Shown: positions 34,832 to 43,097, counted from the stretch's first letter. The stretch is 64,000 nucleotides of DNA from JAGREO01 sp020446285 (GCA_041398005.1 JAWKVP010000006.1:62001-126000); one strand, 5' to 3'. A program made the numbers and translations. Notes: a model not told the origin generated them from the sequence alone.

Positions 34832-35680
34832 CTAGCCCCAGTAGAAGTAGACGGCGATGATGTGCGCGATGAGCGTGATCACGAGTGCGATCGTCACCGG
34901 CACATGAATGTAGAGCCAGAGGTCGAGGAGCGCTTTGAGCCTGAGATCCCGCCGCGCGCGCTGGACGATCTCGAGCTTGCCGCCGAGGATCCTTGCGAGC
35001 TCGCTCGCCTTCTGCGCCTCGGCGGGCGGCAGGTTGCGTGAAATCTCGCGCGCCCGGGCGATGGCGCGGGCGGTACCGCAGCCGGAGTCGCGCGCGGTGA
35101 TGATCCTCCTGAACGATCCGCCGATATGGGTGCCGTTCTGGCTCATGCGGACCAGTTCGGCGAATTCGTCACTGAGCTGCAGCGCCGCCTTCGCCGCCTC
35201 GCCATCGATCTCGACGATGGCTCTCGCCATTTCGTCCAGCGACTGGCTTCGCCGGTTCTCGGTCATCAGTTGCGGCACGCGGACATAGACGAGAAGCCCG
35301 ATCGCACCGGAAGCGATGACGATCAGCATGAGGATGTAGGCGAGGCCGTGAATGTTCCAGCCGAGCTGGAAGCCCGTGTGCAGCGTGCCGACGATGACCA
35401 GCGACAGGCCGAGATAGACATGCGCCGAAAGCCAGCCCTTGAGGCTCCAGTTGCCCGGCCCGTAACGTCGTTTCCTGATGCCGAACCACATGAGCCAGAC
35501 GATCAGCAGCGCGCCGATGGTGCCGAGCGTGTAGCCGAGCCAGGTGCCGCCATTGTGGCCGGCGGGAAAGTCGAAGCCGAGATAGAGGCCGACGCTCAGG
35601 ATCGAGAGGATGGAGGCCCATTTGAGATGACGGAAATTGCGCCAGGCGAGAAAGCTCTCGTGACGCGCGGCCCGGCTCAT
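34832..35680 (-). CDS. Dihaem cytochrome b-type inner-membrane protein
   Basis: 282 residues with four clear membrane helices (about 22-40, 47-66, 84-102 or 112-133, 252-280) and a cytoplasmic, charged helical insertion between residues 135 and 245. Two helices carry histidines 14 residues apart: His87/His101 and His259/His273. This H-x13-H pairing on two helices is the classic bis-histidine arrangement for two stacked b haems. A likely role is passing electrons across the inner membrane between the cytoplasmic FAD/Fe-S protein and the periplasmic decahaem. The ATG overlaps the preceding gene's stop by 4 bp. Confidence 0.82.
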   Translation of the reverse strand: MSRAARHESFLAWRNFRHLKWASILSILSVGLYLGFDFPAGHNGGTWLGYTLGTIGALLIVWLMWFGIRKRRYGPGNWSLKGWLSAHVYLGLSLVIVGTLHTGFQLGWNIHGLAYILMLIVIASGAIGLLVYVRVPQLMTENRRSQSLDEMARAIVEIDGEAAKAALQLSDEFAELVRMSQNGTHIGGSFRRIITARDSGCGTARAIARAREISRNLPPAEAQKASELARILGGKLEIVQRARRDLRLKALLDLWLYIHVPVTIALVITLIAHIIAVYFYWG

Positions 35681-38091
35681 GACGGTATCTCCGTCATGCT
35701 GCGGAAATAGTCATTCGGGCTGATGCGGATGGCCGCGCCGGTGGGACAGGCGCGCACACAGGCGGGACCGCCCCGCGTGCCGCGACAGAGATCGCATTTC
35801 ATCGCCTTCTTGGGCAGATCCCCGCCGCCGGCACCGGCCTTCTTCGCCTTGCCCGCCAGCCTGTCCTCACCGGGCCCGGAACCCCGGCCGAACAGGAGCC
35901 ATTGCAGCAGGCCCGGTTTCTTCGGCGCCGGCACGGCCATGCGGATCACGCCATAGGGACAGTTTTCCGAACAATTGCCGCAGCCGATACAGGTCTTGTC
36001 GATCCACACCTCGCCCTTCTCGTCGCGATGCAGGGCATTGGGCGGGCAATCGGCCATGCAATGCGGATTTTCGCAATGGCGGCAGGAGACCGGCACATGC
36101 AGCTGGCGGAAGGTCGGCCCGGCCTCGCGGTCGAGGCGGGCGATGCCGTCATGGGTCTCGGCGCAGGCGATCTCGCAATTGTCACAGCGCACACAGAGCG
36201 ACTCGTCGATCAGGAGGGCGTTGGTGGCTTCGCCGATCCCCTGCTCGACGAGAAAATCGGCGACCGCGCCACGCCACGGATCCTGCTGATAGGCCACCCC
36301 GCGCAACACGCGGTCATGCACCGCCTGATCGATCTTGACCCTGAGGTCGGGGCGGGCGTCGAGGAAGGGCTTGAAGGCCGCGCCGTCGATCAGGAGGGCT
36401 TCGGTATCGACGGAAGCGGTCACATCGGCGGTGCGCGGGCGGTTGTAGAGCAACGCCATCTCGCCGACGATGCTGCCCGCCGGTTCGACGCCGAACACGG
36501 TCTCCCTGCCATCCGCGCTCGACGAGATGGTCACCGAACCCGATCGGATGAAGTAGATGTTCTGGTCGTCGGTCGTGCCCTCGCGGATCAGCAGATCGCC
36601 GGCGGCGAATCGGCGGACCTCGGCGGTATCGATCAGCGGCTGCAGGTCCGCTTCGGAGAGATCGCCCGACAGGCTGTCCTGAAGCTGGCGGATGATGATC
36701 GTCCGCTCGAAGATCGACCGCGCCCTCGCCGAAGAGGCCAGGAGCTTGATGACCGAGCGCCGGGCCATCTCGATCAGGACGCAGTCGGTCGCCGCCCTGA
36801 CGTTGGAGGTCCGCCTCTGGCCGGAGGTGAAGCCGACATCGCCGATGAAATCGCCGGTGGTGCGGGTCACGGTCTGCGTCGCGCCGGACTTGTCGGTGAG
36901 ATCGAGCTGCACGACACCGTCGCCGATGAGCAGGATCGTTCCGGCCCGTCCGCCCGTCCGCGTCACCGGCTCGCCCCTGAAGAGAAGATGCGTGTCGCTG
37001 TCGAGGAGGAATTCGCGCAGCTGCAGCGTGGTCAGTTCGTCGAACAGCGGCAGCTGGTCACGGATCAGCACGAGCGCCTCGTCCACGGACGGGCGCCCCG
37101 GCAATCCGGCGAGCTTTTCGGCAAGGATCGGCTGGTCGGCGGGCTCGACCGGATGACCCGAGATCGTCTCGATGACCTCGTAGCCCTGGTTCATGCACTG
37201 CTTGATGACCGGTGCACCGGCCGGTGCGCCGATGACATGAAGCCCCTCGACATTGGTCTCGTAGGTGACACTCAGCTCGGGAATGCGGGCATTCCTGTCG
37301 GCCGGGAAACGAATGCCGCAACGTTCGAGAAAGCCGCGCGGCGGGATGCCGCCGAGACGCGCGATCACCCGGTCGACGGCGATCTCCCGGCTTCCCTCGG
37401 GCGTGCGCAGAATGATCCTGCCGGGCTCGATCCGCTCCGGGCTGGTGCTGAAGAGGATATCGAGACTGTCGCCCTGTGCCGCCTTCTCGACAGCGGTGAT
37501 ATTGCCCGACTTGGCGCGCGCCCACTCCGCCCGGCGATAGGCGATGTAGACGCGGTTCTGGCGGGCGAGCGCAACCGCGTTCTCGATCGCCGAATCGCCG
37601 CCGCCGATGACGACGATGGTCTCGCCGGCGAACGCTTCGGGATCGTCGAGCTGATACTGCACGCAGGGAAGATCGTCGCCCGGAACGCCGACCTTGCGCA
37701 ACTCGCCCTGGTCGCCGATGGCCATGACCACATGCGCCGCCTCGACCACCTCGCCACCACGCAAGGTGATGCGGAACCCGCCCTTGCTGCCTTCGACCTT
37801 TTCGGCATTGGCGTTGCAGCGCAGATTGATTCCGAGCCGTTCCGCCTGCTCGCCCCAGACGCCAAGGATCTTCTCGCGGGTGCCCGCCTCGAAACCGATG
37901 TCGCTGCGAAGCGGCAGGTTGTCGGGCGTCGCCATGACATACTTGCCCTTCTGGTAGCGCTGGATGGTCTGGGCATAGATGTCGTGACGCTCGAGAACGA
38001 TGTGCGACAGGCCACGTTCGGCGGCACGGGCGGCGGCACTCAGGCCCGCCGGGCCGGATCCGAGAATGGCGACTTCGAAACGTTCAGCCAT
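35677..38091 (-). CDS. FAD/NAD(P) oxidoreductase fused to two cyclic-nucleotide-binding domains and a four-cluster ferredoxin
   Basis: 804 residues, no signal peptide. Domains in order: FAD site VAILGSGPAGLSAAA (6-20), NAD(P) site VVIGGGDSAIENAVALA near 167, flavoprotein end about 300; two CRP-type cyclic-nucleotide-binding barrels (about 340-460 and 480-590; the second shows GSIVGEMALLYNRPRTADV); then a DmsB/HybA-like ferredoxin with sixteen cysteines (CVRCDNCEIAC, CRHCENPHCMADC, CIGCGNCSENC, CDLCRGTRGGPACVRAC), enough for four [4Fe-4S] clusters. It lacks the thioredoxin-reductase CxxC. It is a plausible cytoplasmic electron entry or exit to the cytochrome b, gated by a nucleotide. Coupled to the cytochrome b gene. 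Confidence 0.9.
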   Translation of the reverse strand: MAERFEVAILGSGPAGLSAAARAAERGLSHIVLERHDIYAQTIQRYQKGKYVMATPDNLPLRSDIGFEAGTREKILGVWGEQAERLGINLRCNANAEKVEGSKGGFRITLRGGEVVEAAHVVMAIGDQGELRKVGVPGDDLPCVQYQLDDPEAFAGETIVVIGGGDSAIENAVALARQNRVYIAYRRAEWARAKSGNITAVEKAAQGDSLDILFSTSPERIEPGRIILRTPEGSREIAVDRVIARLGGIPPRGFLERCGIRFPADRNARIPELSVTYETNVEGLHVIGAPAGAPVIKQCMNQGYEVIETISGHPVEPADQPILAEKLAGLPGRPSVDEALVLIRDQLPLFDELTTLQLREFLLDSDTHLLFRGEPVTRTGGRAGTILLIGDGVVQLDLTDKSGATQTVTRTTGDFIGDVGFTSGQRRTSNVRAATDCVLIEMARRSVIKLLASSARARSIFERTIIIRQLQDSLSGDLSEADLQPLIDTAEVRRFAAGDLLIREGTTDDQNIYFIRSGSVTISSSADGRETVFGVEPAGSIVGEMALLYNRPRTADVTASVDTEALLIDGAAFKPFLDARPDLRVKIDQAVHDRVLRGVAYQQDPWRGAVADFLVEQGIGEATNALLIDESLCVRCDNCEIACAETHDGIARLDREAGPTFRQLHVPVSCRHCENPHCMADCPPNALHRDEKGEVWIDKTCIGCGNCSENCPYGVIRMAVPAPKKPGLLQWLLFGRGSGPGEDRLAGKAKKAGAGGGDLPKKAMKCDLCRGTRGGPACVRACPTGAAIRISPNDYFRSMTEIPS

Positions 38092-38115
38092 GGGTCCGCC
38101 CCCGTCCCTCGGCTC

Positions 38116-39462
38116 TCAGGATCCCCCCGGATCGACGCGCCGGAGCGCGTCCAGATGCACCCCCGGCCGGTATTGCTCGTCCTTTTCGACGGCCGCGTAG
38201 AGATCGTTGACCACCTGCTCGTAGCCGGCATATTCGGCGTCGCTCAACAGGCCCTCCACACTCATCGCCTCGACGATGGTGCTGATCGCCATGGTCGTCT
38301 GCTCGGCGGCGACATAGTCGACATACTCGCCGCGCAGTCCCTCGCGAACGAGACCGTCGAGGATCGCGCGCATGGTCGCCGGACCGAATTCGTGCCCGGC
38401 GAACACACCCAGCGCCTCGTCGACGGCCGCGGAAAGGGAGGCGGCGGCCTCCCGCCAGGCGCGTGCACTCTTCTGACTGGCCCTGTGCAGCGCCCGGCCG
38501 CGCGTCGCGATGGTTCCGGCAAGTCCGCTGTCGACGGCGCCGGCGGCGATTCGCAGCATGATGAGACTGGCATCGTTGAATCTGACCACGCCCGGACCGA
38601 GACCGAGGCTCGCGCGCTCCTGCCAGCGCGCGGCGCTCATCGGCTTGTGACAGGCGTGACAGTCGAAGAAGAAGAGTTCGGGGAAGAGCCCCGTATTGCC
38701 GTATCTGTCGCTCTGCAGAAGGTCGAGGGTCTCGCCGAGAGCCACGGCCTGCCCGATGGCCCAGGTCTTCGCGCCGTTGGCGACGTCCTTGCGCCCGAAA
38801 TAATCGTCATCCATGGCGTAATGCGCCGGCTGGATGGCGGTGAAGGTATCGAGTTCGAAGCTCAGCCGCGGATGCCCGGCACCCATGATGCGGTGTGTGG
38901 CAAGACGGGTCTCGTCGCCGAGATGACAGGACAGGCAGAGTTCCGCGCGTGCTTCGGGCGCTTCCGTCGGGAACAGGCCGAGTGCGAGACTGGCCTCGTG
39001 CTGCGCGCGGCCCTCGCCCGACGTATGCGCGCCGATCCAGCGGTCGGCGCCACCGTGGCAAGCCTCGCAGCCGACGCCGTCGCTGATCTGGAAACGCGGA
39101 CCGCGCTTGTCCATCGGCACATTGTCGGCATGACAGTCGAGGCAGATATCGGCCTTCGTCGGATCGCCGATGCCCAGATTGCGGGCGATGCGTGCCGATT
39201 CCTCATTGAGAAGGACAGTGTAGGCGTCGGCATGCTTGTCGCGTTTCTGCCAGGTCGCGTACTCGTTCTGCAGCACGGTCGTACCGGCAAGAGCGTCAAC
39301 CGCTCCATGGCAGGTCGAACTGGCACAACTCGCGACGCCGAGATGGATGTCCCCGTCGAAGCGGGGAATGTCCCCGGCGATGGCACCGGATCCGGCACCA
39401 GATCCCGCAAGTGTCATGGTCAGCACTGCAACGGTCAGACGGCGACTTTGCCCGAAAGGCAT
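38116..39462 (-). CDS. Periplasmic multihaem cytochrome c (c554-like family), five haem sites
   Basis: 448 residues with a signal peptide (LTVAVLTMTLAGSGAGSGAIAG). Four CxxCH sites (CLDCH, CEACH, CLSCH, CHACH) and one unusual CASSTCH (C-x4-CH, about residues 46-52) occur in the N-terminal half. Segments such as YATWQKRDKHADAY and DICLDCHADN resemble the cytochrome c554 family. The C-terminal half (about 290-448) is haem-free and helical. I chose the ATG at 39462 because it follows a GGGGGAA site and gives a clean signal peptide. It may carry electrons in the periplasm as a partner of the decahaem proteins. Confidence 0.85.
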   Translation of the reverse strand: MPFGQSRRLTVAVLTMTLAGSGAGSGAIAGDIPRFDGDIHLGVASCASSTCHGAVDALAGTTVLQNEYATWQKRDKHADAYTVLLNEESARIARNLGIGDPTKADICLDCHADNVPMDKRGPRFQISDGVGCEACHGGADRWIGAHTSGEGRAQHEASLALGLFPTEAPEARAELCLSCHLGDETRLATHRIMGAGHPRLSFELDTFTAIQPAHYAMDDDYFGRKDVANGAKTWAIGQAVALGETLDLLQSDRYGNTGLFPELFFFDCHACHKPMSAARWQERASLGLGPGVVRFNDASLIMLRIAAGAVDSGLAGTIATRGRALHRASQKSARAWREAAASLSAAVDEALGVFAGHEFGPATMRAILDGLVREGLRGEYVDYVAAEQTTMAISTIVEAMSVEGLLSDAEYAGYEQVVNDLYAAVEKDEQYRPGVHLDALRRVDPGGS

Positions 39463-39587
39463 ATCGAATTCCCCCACTTCGTCACTTTCGGGCATTTCCT
39501 GCCTCTATGAGACATTTAATCGCATCACGGAATTTTTCACAACCGCCCTGTTTCGCTCCGGTTCAGAATGCGAAAATCAAGAAATGT

Positions 39588-41402
39588 TCATTTCTGGCGG
39601 AATTCGATCGGAACGACAGAAACCGCAAATGTCCAATCTTCGATATTACTTATCGATTCAGAAAAATCTCCGACGAATTGATCCAGAGGTTCCGCAACCT
39701 CCCGTAGATCCTCGTGGAGCGGACGATCGGCGAGAAGCACCATAAGGTAGGCCTTGCCAAACGGCTCCGCCGCCTGCCAGTGACGCACACCGGGAGCGCG
39801 TCCGGCTTCCTCGACGCCGATCCGGACCCGTCCGCCCGCCTCGATGCGATTGTCGGGGGTCATCGGCTCGGGCAGGAGGTGATAGGCTTCACCGGCATCG
39901 GTCAGGACATCGACATACATCCAGCCGCCGAGATCGCCCGGAGCGATCGCCTCCATCACGATATAATCGCCTTCCAGCCAGATGCCGTCGGGCCGGTTGG
40001 TCGCAACACCGATCTCGCCGGCGGCATTCGCGCCGAGCCGGTCGAGGATCGACGCGGCCGCGAGGCATCCGACACCATCGCCGCAACCAAGCTGTTCCGC
40101 CCCGCCCAGCCTGACAGGTTCCGGCGCAGGTGCCGGTTCCGGTGCCGGTTCGGGCTCCGGTGCCGGTTCGGGCTCCGGAGCCGGTTCAGGCACCGGCGCA
40201 GGCTCGGGCTCCGGGGCCGGTTCGGGCGCCGGTGCAGGCTCGGGCTCCGGGGCAGGCTCGGGCTCCGGCGCAGGTTCGGATCCGGGACCCGTCGCCGTTG
40301 CACCGGCGATGGCCGGCTGCTCGGGTTCGATCACCGGTTCGCCCGGCGGCTGCATCAGCCACCATGCGGCACCGGCCATGATCGCAAGAAGGCCCGCACC
40401 GAATGCCATCCTGCCCGCGCGGCCGGATCGCGCCGGCCTCGTCTCCACCTTCGTGCCGATCACGGGCGGCGGCATTTCCCGCTTCGGTGCCTCGACCGGC
40501 GGGGATTCTGCCGCAGCCACTACCCCGGTGCCTGCCGGTTCATTCGCGGATTGCTGCTCCGGGCCCGTGAATGCCCCGAGCCTCGACGCCACATCGGCGG
40601 CACTCTGCGGACGGTCCTCGACGGATCGCGACAGCAATTCCCCGACAAGCGCTGCGAGCCCGGCGGGCACATCATCGCGAACGGCCGAAATGTCGGGCGT
40701 CGGGTCGATCAGGATGGCACGGAAGAGAAGTTCCCGGTTGCGCGCGTCGAAGGCCGGTCTTCCCGCGAGCATCTCGAAGAGCGTCGCACCGAGGGCGAAA
40801 AGATCGGTGCGCGGCGAGACGGGGTCGCCGTTGATCTGTTCGGGCGCCATGTAGCGCGGTGTGCCGATGAGCTGGCCGTGAGTGGTGAGCTCGGTGTCGG
40901 TCGTCCGCTCCTCGCGCTTGGCCGCGCCGAAATCGGTGAGCCGCGCCTGCCGGCTCTCCCGGTCGAGCAGCACGTTGGACGGCTTGATGTCACGGTGGAC
41001 GATGCCCGCGGCATGGGCCGCCGCGAGCGCCGAGGCGATGTCGCGGGCGATCGCCGCGGCCGTGCCGGTTTCCACCCGGCCGGCCCCTTCGAGCCATGCC
41101 TCGAGTGACGGTCCGTCGACCACCTCCATGATGATGCAGGGCGCGTCGGCACTGTTGTCGACGTCGACGACCCGCACGATATTGGGATGATTGAGACGGG
41201 CCGCGGCCCGCGCATCCTCGAGGAATCGTTCCACATACTGACGGTCGTGCCGCGCCTCCGGACGCAGGACCTTGATCGCGAGCCGGCGTTCCAGCAACGG
41301 ATCGCTGGCCAGCCAGACCACCGACATGGCCCCCTCGCCAAGCTGTTCGACCAGCTCGTATCGTCCAATCCTATCCCCGGGCTGCATCGGCATTTCCCGC
41401 AT
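39588..41402 (-). CDS. Hanks-type Ser/Thr protein kinase with repeat linker and periplasmic DUF4384-like domain
   Basis: 604 residues. The kinase domain (about 12-275) has the glycine loop GEGAMSVV, catalytic Lys in LAIKVL, HRDIKPSN, DFGAAK and the APEQ activation segment. A membrane helix (MAFGAGLLAIMAGAAWWLM, about 330-348) follows, then a PEPEPAP-repeat spacer (about 370-425). The C-terminal domain (GGWMYVDVLTDAGEAYHLLPEP...NRIEAGGRVRI...FGKAYLMVLLADRPL) resembles DUF4384. The kinase would be cytoplasmic and the last domain periplasmic. A PP2C phosphatase gene lies just upstream, so it is a kinase/phosphatase pair. The probable readers are the two FHA proteins of the same operon. Confidence 0.92.
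   Translation of the reverse strand: MREMPMQPGDRIGRYELVEQLGEGAMSVVWLASDPLLERRLAIKVLRPEARHDRQYVERFLEDARAAARLNHPNIVRVVDVDNSADAPCIIMEVVDGPSLEAWLEGAGRVETGTAAAIARDIASALAAAHAAGIVHRDIKPSNVLLDRESRQARLTDFGAAKREERTTDTELTTHGQLIGTPRYMAPEQINGDPVSPRTDLFALGATLFEMLAGRPAFDARNRELLFRAILIDPTPDISAVRDDVPAGLAALVGELLSRSVEDRPQSAADVASRLGAFTGPEQQSANEPAGTGVVAAAESPPVEAPKREMPPPVIGTKVETRPARSGRAGRMAFGAGLLAIMAGAAWWLMQPPGEPVIEPEQPAIAGATATGPGSEPAPEPEPAPEPEPAPAPEPAPEPEPAPVPEPAPEPEPAPEPEPAPEPAPAPEPVRLGGAEQLGCGDGVGCLAAASILDRLGANAAGEIGVATNRPDGIWLEGDYIVMEAIAPGDLGGWMYVDVLTDAGEAYHLLPEPMTPDNRIEAGGRVRIGVEEAGRAPGVRHWQAAEPFGKAYLMVLLADRPLHEDLREVAEPLDQFVGDFSESISNIEDWTFAVSVVPIEFRQK
40126..40281. repeat. In-frame low-complexity repeat coding the PEPEPAP linker
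   Basis: Degenerate 12-18-base tandem units (GGTTCGGGCTCCGG variants on the plus strand) that encode alternating Pro-Glu/Ala repeats in the kinase spacer. The tract is prone to length variation by slippage. It is coding DNA, not a CRISPR or mobile repeat. Confidence 0.8.
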
Positions 41403-41425
41403 TCGATCGCCTGATCATGTTCGTC

Positions 41426-42151
41426 TCATTCCGGAATTTCGACAAGAAGGACGGTGACATTGTCGCGCCCGCCGCCATCGAGCGCCGCCTGGACGAGATT
41501 GTCCGCCGCCTCGTCGAGTGTCCCGCCGCGGACCAGCCGCGCCATCTCGGCGGGATCGACGAAGCCCGACAATCCGTCACTGCACAGCAGCAAACGGTCG
41601 CCCCGGCGGAGCACGCCCTCGAAAGTCTCCAGCTCGACCCGCCGCTCGACGCCGACCGCGCGGGTGATCCTGTTCGAAAGCGGGTGATGGCGTGCCGCCT
41701 CCTCGCTGATGCTGCCCGCCGCGACCAGCTCGGCAACGACGCTGTGATCGCGCGTGAGCTGGTCGAATCCGCCATCACCCGAGCGGTAGAGACGGCTGTC
41801 ACCGGCCCATATACAGGCGAAACGCTCGCCGCGCAGGACGATCGCGACGACCGTGCTGCCCATGATGCGCCCGCCCGCGCGCTCGGCGAGCAACCGCGCA
41901 TTGACATCGGCGATCGTTTCCTCGATCCGGTCGACGGAACCTTCCAGATCCGGCGGCAGGCCGACCAGCTCCAGCCTCTCGCGGACGAGCCCGCTCGCAC
42001 GATCGCCACGGCTGAGCCCGCCCATGCCATCGGCAACGGCGAACAACCCGTCCTCCGCACGCTCGACGAAACAATCCTCGTTATGCCGGCGCACCAGCCC
42101 GACATGCGTCCGGGCGGCACTGCGCCAGCGGCGCTGCCCGGCGCCACTCAT
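41426..42151 (-). CDS. PP2C-family Ser/Thr protein phosphatase
   Basis: 241 residues with the metal-dependent phosphatase motifs in order: RTHVGLVRRHNEDCFVE, LFAVADGMGGLSRGD, CIWAGDSRLYRSGDGGF, LTRDHSVVAELVAAG, LLLCSDGLSGFVD and GGRDNVTVLLVEI. All five metal-ligand acidic positions are present. A start at 42151 (MSGAGQRRW) fits the family; upstream in-frame sequence is unrelated. It is the first gene of the leftward operon, 23 bp before the kinase, and would reset the phosphorylation of kinase and substrates. Confidence 0.92.
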   Translation of the reverse strand: MSGAGQRRWRSAARTHVGLVRRHNEDCFVERAEDGLFAVADGMGGLSRGDRASGLVRERLELVGLPPDLEGSVDRIEETIADVNARLLAERAGGRIMGSTVVAIVLRGERFACIWAGDSRLYRSGDGGFDQLTRDHSVVAELVAAGSISEEAARHHPLSNRITRAVGVERRVELETFEGVLRRGDRLLLCSDGLSGFVDPAEMARLVRGGTLDEAADNLVQAALDGGGRDNVTVLLVEIPE

Positions 42152-42464
42152 GATCCGTCCGATCGACTGACCGTTCCCAAGGAACTCTCCCGATCTTGTC
42201 TGGTATCCTTCATGATCCATCGCGACGTCTGCCTCACGATAGATCAGACATCCAGGCTTGTCAGTCATTGCCCTGTGATAAAGATCGCAGCCACGGAAAC
42301 GGGAACCGCCGCAAAATGATCGGACCGTTACCTGAAAGCATATCGACGCGCGAGGCATCGCCTGAGCCATCCGGGTACCTCCGGACTGCATTGCCGGAAA
42401 CTCGCCGGTTCCTGTATCCTTGCCTCATCGAACAAGAGAACGCTCGCAAATCGGGAGCTGTACA
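42152..42464. other. Divergent intergenic region with a promoter for the OmpA-like gene
   Basis: 313 bp between the phosphatase and OmpA-domain genes, so promoters for both directions should lie here. For the rightward gene, TTGCCG (42391-42396) and TATCCT (42415-42420), 18 bp apart, form a plausible sigma-70 promoter about 50 bp before the ATG. For the leftward cytochrome operon I see no unambiguous promoter. No ORF or repeat stands out. Confidence 0.4.
42391..42420 (+). promoter_or_regulatory. Candidate sigma-70 promoter of the OmpA-domain gene
   Basis: TTGCCG, 18-bp spacer, TATCCT; the transcript would start near 42428, leaving a short leader before the ATG at 42465. Confidence 0.4.
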
Positions 42465-43058
42465 ATGAAACGATCGTGCACATCGCTGATTGTCGCCACG
42501 GGCCTCATTCTCGCCAGCACCGCCGCGTTCGCCCAGCAGGCGCCGAGCTACACGGCCGAGGAACTCGCCCGGATCCTCTCGAACGGCGGCGCACCGCCCG
42601 AAACCGGCAACCCGGTGTTCAGCGCGGAGGAGCTCGCCCGCATCCTGCAACCGCAACAGCAGATCCGCACACGCGGCCTCACGGCCGGCAGCGGTATCGA
42701 ACCGGGCACGACCGGCAGCGGCGTGGTCCCCGACCTGCGCGTGAATTTCGAGATCAACTCGTTCGCGCTCACGGCCGACTCGAAGGCGACCCTGAACGAA
42801 CTGGCCAGGGCGATGCAGATGGACCAGCTCTCCGACCTGCGCTTCGAGATCGGCGGCCACACGGATGCAAGCGGCAGCGCCGGCTACAATCAGCAATTGT
42901 CGGAAAAACGCGCCGCATCCGTGGTGGACTATCTCCTCGGCAAGGGCATCGACCGCAACCGGCTGGACTGGATCGGTCACGGCGAGGAGATGCTGGCGGA
43001 TCCGGCCAATCCGGCGAGCGGAGCCAACCGCCGCGTCGAGGTCCGCACGACCGGCTGA
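42465..43058 (+). CDS. OmpA-family peptidoglycan-binding outer-envelope protein
   Basis: 197 residues with a signal peptide (SLIVATGLILASTAAFA, cleavage near 23-25). Two tandem copies of an AEELARIL motif (about 29-36 and 50-57) form a short helical spacer before the C-terminal OmpA domain (about 90-197), with FEIGGHTDASGSAGYNQQLS, RAASVVDYLLGKGI and NRRVEV. The Asp and Arg of the diaminopimelate-binding site are present. There is no beta-barrel, so it is a soluble or lipid-independent periplasmic type. It is divergent from the phosphatase gene and converges with the RND gene. Confidence 0.88.
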   Translation: MKRSCTSLIVATGLILASTAAFAQQAPSYTAEELARILSNGGAPPETGNPVFSAEELARILQPQQQIRTRGLTAGSGIEPGTTGSGVVPDLRVNFEINSFALTADSKATLNELARAMQMDQLSDLRFEIGGHTDASGSAGYNQQLSEKRAASVVDYLLGKGIDRNRLDWIGHGEEMLADPANPASGANRRVEVRTTG

Positions 43059-43097
43059 ATTTCCGACATTCGGGTTTCGGGTTCTCCGAAGGTCGCC

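Noticed and set aside
25428..38091. Assignment of the conduit as a canonical MtrCAB, PioAB or Cyc2 system
   Set aside because: The barrel lacks visible MtrB/PioB hallmarks, the decahaems have LVIVD or FHA parts instead of MtrA/MtrC layouts, and no fused cytochrome-porin of the Cyc2 type is present.
35902..39510. A 1202-codon open frame on the plus strand across the FAD/Fe-S and pentahaem genes
   Set aside because: It is the reverse complement of well-supported genes with clear cofactor motifs. High GC third positions on the minus strand leave this frame open by chance, and its translation has no recognisable domain.
40126..40281. Repetitive tract resembling a CRISPR or VNTR array
   Set aside because: The units are 12-18 bases, lack unique spacers and are in frame with the kinase coding sequence, giving a PEPEPAP linker.
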